Part shown: positions 30,087 through 32,555 of the stretch, piece by piece | Layout of the letters: each line of letters begins with the position of its first letter | Position numbering within the stretch: position 1 is the stretch's first letter | Origin: Candidatus Pacearchaeota archaeon | GTDB taxonomy: Archaea > Nanobdellota > Nanobdellia > Pacearchaeales > GW2011-AR1 | NCBI GenBank assembly: GCA_002686355.1 | Contig: NZBV01000022.1 | Span: 1-32,555 of the forward strand | Direction: 5' to 3' | Length of the DNA: 32,555 bases | The notes under the pieces: model-generated | Told to the model about the DNA's origin: nothing | Database searches by the model: none | What the model saw: the letters and a program-made list of their open reading frames with translations, nothing else | Program-made: the position numbers and the translations under genes

Positions 30087-30968
30087 TTGCTCTGGCTGAA
30101 CATTTCCCTGAGGTGTTGCTTCAGATGTTTCTTGAATTTGTTTTTTGTTTCTCAATTTTTTAAAAATAGAAATCCCCAAAATTATGATTCCTCCCGCAAT
30201 AATAATAATTAAGAGGATAATCATTACTCTTCCAAATAAAGAACTATCTTTCTTTTGTTCTGGTTTTTTAACATTTAGCTCATTTTTTGAGAAAGTTTCA
30301 TTCTCAATGACTCTTGTCTCATTTGTCTCTGTTATATTAGAAGTTGTCTCATTTTTTGAAACACTTTCGGCAATCTCTATAAACTCTGCATTCTCATCCT
30401 CGCATTTTTTCACAATAATTATTGCATTTGTATCAGAGGCAGAAAATAACTCCAGGAGATAGTCTACATCATCTACAGATTCAATCTTTGTCGGGGAAGT
30501 ATTGTCAAGGAGCACTTCTTTGTTCCCAATAAGCCCTTCTATTGTTGCTGTTCCAGGATAAGTTCCTTGTGCAGAAGTTAAAAATAATTTACGGTTGTTT
30601 ATATCAAGAATCTCCAGAAGTTCTGCTTTTCCTGAATCACTACCCACTTTTATTCTAATTAAGTTTGAGGTTAGATTGAGGAGTTCTATAGTATCTGCCC
30701 CGCTTTTCATTTCAACCTCGGTAGAATTGCTTGTGTCTGTTAAGGTAAATTTCACGGTATCTATAAGCAGTTTCACAGAATACTTTTCCAGTGTAGCAAT
30801 CTCATCTGAATAAGTCAAGCCTATCCCTAATCCCTTTATAGAAGTCCTGCCATTAAGACTAATCTCTTTTTGATCTTCTTCAGCTAAACCAACAGAGCAG
30901 TTATATCCTGCAGAAATAAAATTAGTTAATAAAAAAAATATAATTACAAATAACCCTCCTTTTTTCAT
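30057..30968 (-). CDS. Exported type I membrane protein, probably glycosylated
   Basis: 303 residues. Signal peptide 1-20 (MKKGGLFVIIFFLLTNFISA), a beta-rich ectodomain with two cysteines (C24, C189), a Ser/Thr/Asn/Glu-rich stalk with a cluster of N-x-T sites at N206, N211, N216 and N223, a membrane helix at 246-269 and a polar cytoplasmic tail. N98 and N156 are further sequons. A surface role is inferred. A TATA-like box at 30990-31000 is 27 bp upstream of the ATG. The gene overlaps its convergent neighbour by 30 bp. Confidence 0.8.
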   Translation of the reverse strand: MKKGGLFVIIFFLLTNFISAGYNCSVGLAEEDQKEISLNGRTSIKGLGIGLTYSDEIATLEKYSVKLLIDTVKFTLTDTSNSTEVEMKSGADTIELLNLTSNLIRIKVGSDSGKAELLEILDINNRKLFLTSAQGTYPGTATIEGLIGNKEVLLDNTSPTKIESVDDVDYLLELFSASDTNAIIIVKKCEDENAEFIEIAESVSKNETTSNITETNETRVIENETFSKNELNVKKPEQKKDSSLFGRVMIILLIIIIAGGIIILGISIFKKLRNKKQIQETSEATPQGNVQPEQSDYSFTNQE

Positions 30969-31049
30969 AGGGCGATGAATGATGAGAAGGTTATAAAATT
31001 AACTATAAGAAGTCACCGATAACTTAAGATGCTTTTATCATGTATCTAT

Positions 31050-31160
31050 TCAAGGATTCTTCTTAAAGATCCATTGATAGAGATTTCCCCGATTTTTTCC
31101 GCTATCTCCAATCCTCGTACCTTCTGCATCTTTTACCATATGCTTTTTAAGAATTTGCAT
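31050..31160 (-). CDS. Possible 36-residue basic protein
   Basis: The ORF runs from the ATG at 31160 to a TGA at 31050-31052. It begins MQILKKHMVKDAEGTRIGDS and ends YQWIFKKNP. It is basic with no hydrophobic segment. The upstream sequence is AT-rich but the nearest TATA-like word is too close for the usual spacing. It is the only protein-like frame in the 249-bp gap. Treat as a candidate. Confidence 0.25.
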   Translation of the reverse strand: MQILKKHMVKDAEGTRIGDSGKNRGNLYQWIFKKNP

Positions 31161-31217
31161 ATTAAAAAATATAAAGATAAAACAAAAAATTAAAAAATAA
31201 AAACAAAACTTTTTTTA

Positions 31218-31511
31218 TTAGAACCTTTTTTGGTTGAAATCCCTTCGTGGTCTTGGTCTGTCTGTTGAATCCATTGGCTTTGCTTCATTCACTTTCAATG
31301 GTCTGCCTTCTACATCTTTTCCATCCATTTCAGCAATTGCTTTTTTTGCACTTTCATCATCTTTGAAAGTTACAAATCCAAATCCCTTTGAACGACCAGA
31401 ATACTTATCTGAAATCACACTGGCTTCTTCAATCTCTCCAAAAGGTGCGAAAAGTTCCTTTAGATTTTCAAATCCAACACTAAAAGGTAGATTACCTACA
31501 TAAATTTTCAT
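31218..31511 (-). CDS. RRM-domain RNA-binding protein
   Basis: 97 residues, one RRM: RNP2 IYVGNL at 3-8 and RNP1 KGFGFVTF at 42-49, with LFAPFGEIEEASVI between and AIAEMDGKDVEGRPLKVNEA after. A short basic Arg/Pro tail follows (DRPRPRRDFNQKRF). Single RRM proteins of this form are common in bacteria but uncommon in archaea. They act as RNA chaperones or in cold response. Unlike its neighbours, it has a perfect AAGGAGG site seven bases before the ATG, so its mRNA has a leader. Transfer from bacteria is possible. Confidence 0.95.
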   Translation of the reverse strand: MKIYVGNLPFSVGFENLKELFAPFGEIEEASVISDKYSGRSKGFGFVTFKDDESAKKAIAEMDGKDVEGRPLKVNEAKPMDSTDRPRPRRDFNQKRF

Positions 31512-31518
31512 ATTCTTT

Positions 31519-31525
31519 CCTCCTT
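31519..31525 (-). promoter_or_regulatory. Strong Shine-Dalgarno site of RRM gene
   Basis: AAGGAGG lies seven bases before the ATG at 31511. It marks a leadered mRNA in a window where most first genes look leaderless. Confidence 0.7.
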
Positions 31526-31624
31526 ACATTTCTATCCATTTGTCTACCATCAGAATCAGCTCGAATCTTCTTACTTATCTAACAGCTATCTAATCAAAAT
31601 AATAAGGGTTTTAAAGCTTTGTGT

Positions 31625-31882
31625 TTAAAGCTTACCCCCTTTATTTAACCAATCAACGAGTTCTCTTCCATCCCTTTTAGTCTCCCTAATCTTACGCATT
31701 TGTTCTTCTATTCTTTCTCCTCTCTCCTCTATATAACATCTAATATCCCCATTATTTTCCTTTGGATCTTTAAAATATATTTTTATTTTATTTCCAATAA
31801 CTCTTGCTTCATAAATAACAACCGATTCTCCTGCGCTGGGAGGCACTTTAATTGCTCCATAGGCTTCTATCTTTTTATCCAT
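31625..31882 (-). CDS. Orphan small protein
   Basis: 85 residues. A beta-rich first half (AIKVPPSAGESVVIYEARVI, GNKIKIYFKDP) is followed by a charged helix (EERGERIEEQMRKIRETKRD) and an end LVDWLNKGGKL. No signal peptide or membrane segment. A TATA-like box at 31903-31912 lies 26 bp before the ATG, so expression as a leaderless gene is plausible. I recognise no family. Confidence 0.65.
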   Translation of the reverse strand: MDKKIEAYGAIKVPPSAGESVVIYEARVIGNKIKIYFKDPKENNGDIRCYIEERGERIEEQMRKIRETKRDGRELVDWLNKGGKL

Positions 31883-32234
31883 AACTCTGATTACAGTTAC
31901 TTGTTTTTATAGATTATTATCCCCCGAAATATACAATAGAAACTTGAATGTTTATCCCCTGACAACTTAACCACCCATAACATCCTTCATTTTACTTAAT
32001 CATTTCTTCCAGTTAGATTAATACAAAAAGATATAGTCAATAAATATTTTTGTTTAAAAAGAAAAATAAACAAAATAAGCAATAGAACAATCCCTTAATC
32101 TTAATTTTCTCAACACTAACGATCAACTCTCAAAACTTTTTCTCATCTTAACAATTTTTTTCAGTGAAAAACTTGACAAAGTTAGTTTTGAGCGAATCAA
32201 TCACGCGAAGTACCAAATTAAAATCCCTTTAAAT
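31883..32234. other. Intergenic stretch downstream of 23S rRNA, no gene seen
   Basis: AT-rich. It holds the promoter of the gene at 31625-31882 and, next to the rRNA, an inverted repeat (CTCAAAAC near 32128 with GTTTTGAG near 32186) that may belong to pre-rRNA processing or termination. No 5S rRNA or tRNA is recognisable here. Confidence 0.5.
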
Positions 32235-32555
32235 TCTCAAGAGTGAAACTTTTAGTAGTTCTATGCTGAAATTCTCGAGCGAACTCTTGAATCTTACACA
32301 AGAACTCTATCAACGTCGTCTTCTTCGACGGTATTAGTTATCTCGTTTTGCGGATGGCTTCGAGCTTAGATGCATTCAGCTCTTATCCATATAGTGCGTG
32401 GCTATGCAGCCTGCCAATGACAACTGCTCACTAGAGGCACCCAAGTTCCGTTCCTCTCGTACTAGAAACTTGTTCCACTCAGACAACAACACACCTAGTA
32501 GATATCATACAAACTGTCTCGCGACGTTCTTAACCCAGCTAACGATCCCTTTTAA
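32235..32555 (-). rRNA. 23S rRNA, 3' end (partial)
   Basis: The reverse complement contains the sarcin-ricin loop AGTACGAGAGGAACGG (32448-32463), then the domain VI continuation (GCACTATATGGATAAGAGCTG, split here: GCATCTAAGCTCGAAGC) and a final CTACTAAAAG near the 3' end. The gene continues beyond the right edge. The 3' end is estimated to within about 15 nt, since the pairing 5' end is not in the window. Archaeal in type, with an AT-rich terminal helix region. Confidence 0.93.

Overview
The window is AT-rich DNA from an archaeon of the DPANN type; a Woesearchaeota/Pacearchaeota-like lineage is my best guess. Supporting genes are PCNA, a one-piece PriS-PriL primase, an archaeal histone, ribosomal proteins L31e, L39e and S19e, Cbf5 beside TrmY, an archaeal-type RNase P RNA, a tRNA without encoded CCA, and form III RuBisCO. 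Nearly every transcription unit has a TATA-like box centred 24-28 bp upstream of the start codon, which implies mostly leaderless mRNAs. A few genes instead carry clear Shine-Dalgarno sites. The lineage is inferred from gene content and was not tested by any search.

1-7002 (minus strand) is a surface-protein locus. A small winged-helix regulator gene (6773-6958) has a dyad at its predicted transcription start. It leads into two tandem copies of a two-gene module: a pilin-like single-pass protein with an N-terminal RGQ motif, followed with no gap by a very large or truncated Cys-rich exported protein. The large protein of the first copy (2008-6003) has a long Gly/Ala-rich hydrophobic block in its middle. 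The second copy runs off the left edge of the window. I consider this the most interesting part.

7008-9505 is a replication pair, PCNA and the fused primase, transcribed divergently, with a probable 30-codon gene between them. 9834-14331 holds two type I membrane proteins with CC-type Cys modules (one with an alpha/alpha-toroid-like ectodomain), a conserved DPANN-type unknown, and an exported ComEA-like helix-hairpin-helix protein with an acidic repeat linker. 14392-19723 holds informational genes: a PD-(D/E)XK nuclease, histone, HD hydrolase, LysS, RNase HI, acylphosphatase, TrmY and Cbf5. 19873-21385 is a ribosomal protein operon (S19e, L39e, an orphan gene, L31e). 21710-24058 is an operon with form III RuBisCO, Nudix, a stand-alone NFACT-R protein and a YhbY-like protein. 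24111-26931 has an orphan gene, a broken zinc mini-gene, CysS, a second pilin-like protein and a DUF4190-like protein.

27056-27632 carries tRNA-Phe and RNase P RNA. Next to them, 27673-28460 is a decayed insertion sequence whose 15-bp terminal inverted repeats survive. 28521-31882 holds a basic unknown protein, a methyltransferase, membrane and surface proteins, an RRM protein with a bacterial-style leader, and an orphan. The right edge is the 3' end of 23S rRNA on the minus strand, with no 5S gene directly behind it.

Taken together, the informational core looks ordinary for a small archaeon. The lineage-specific investment is in exported Cys-rich and pilin-like proteins, plus several remnants of small genes between the core operons.
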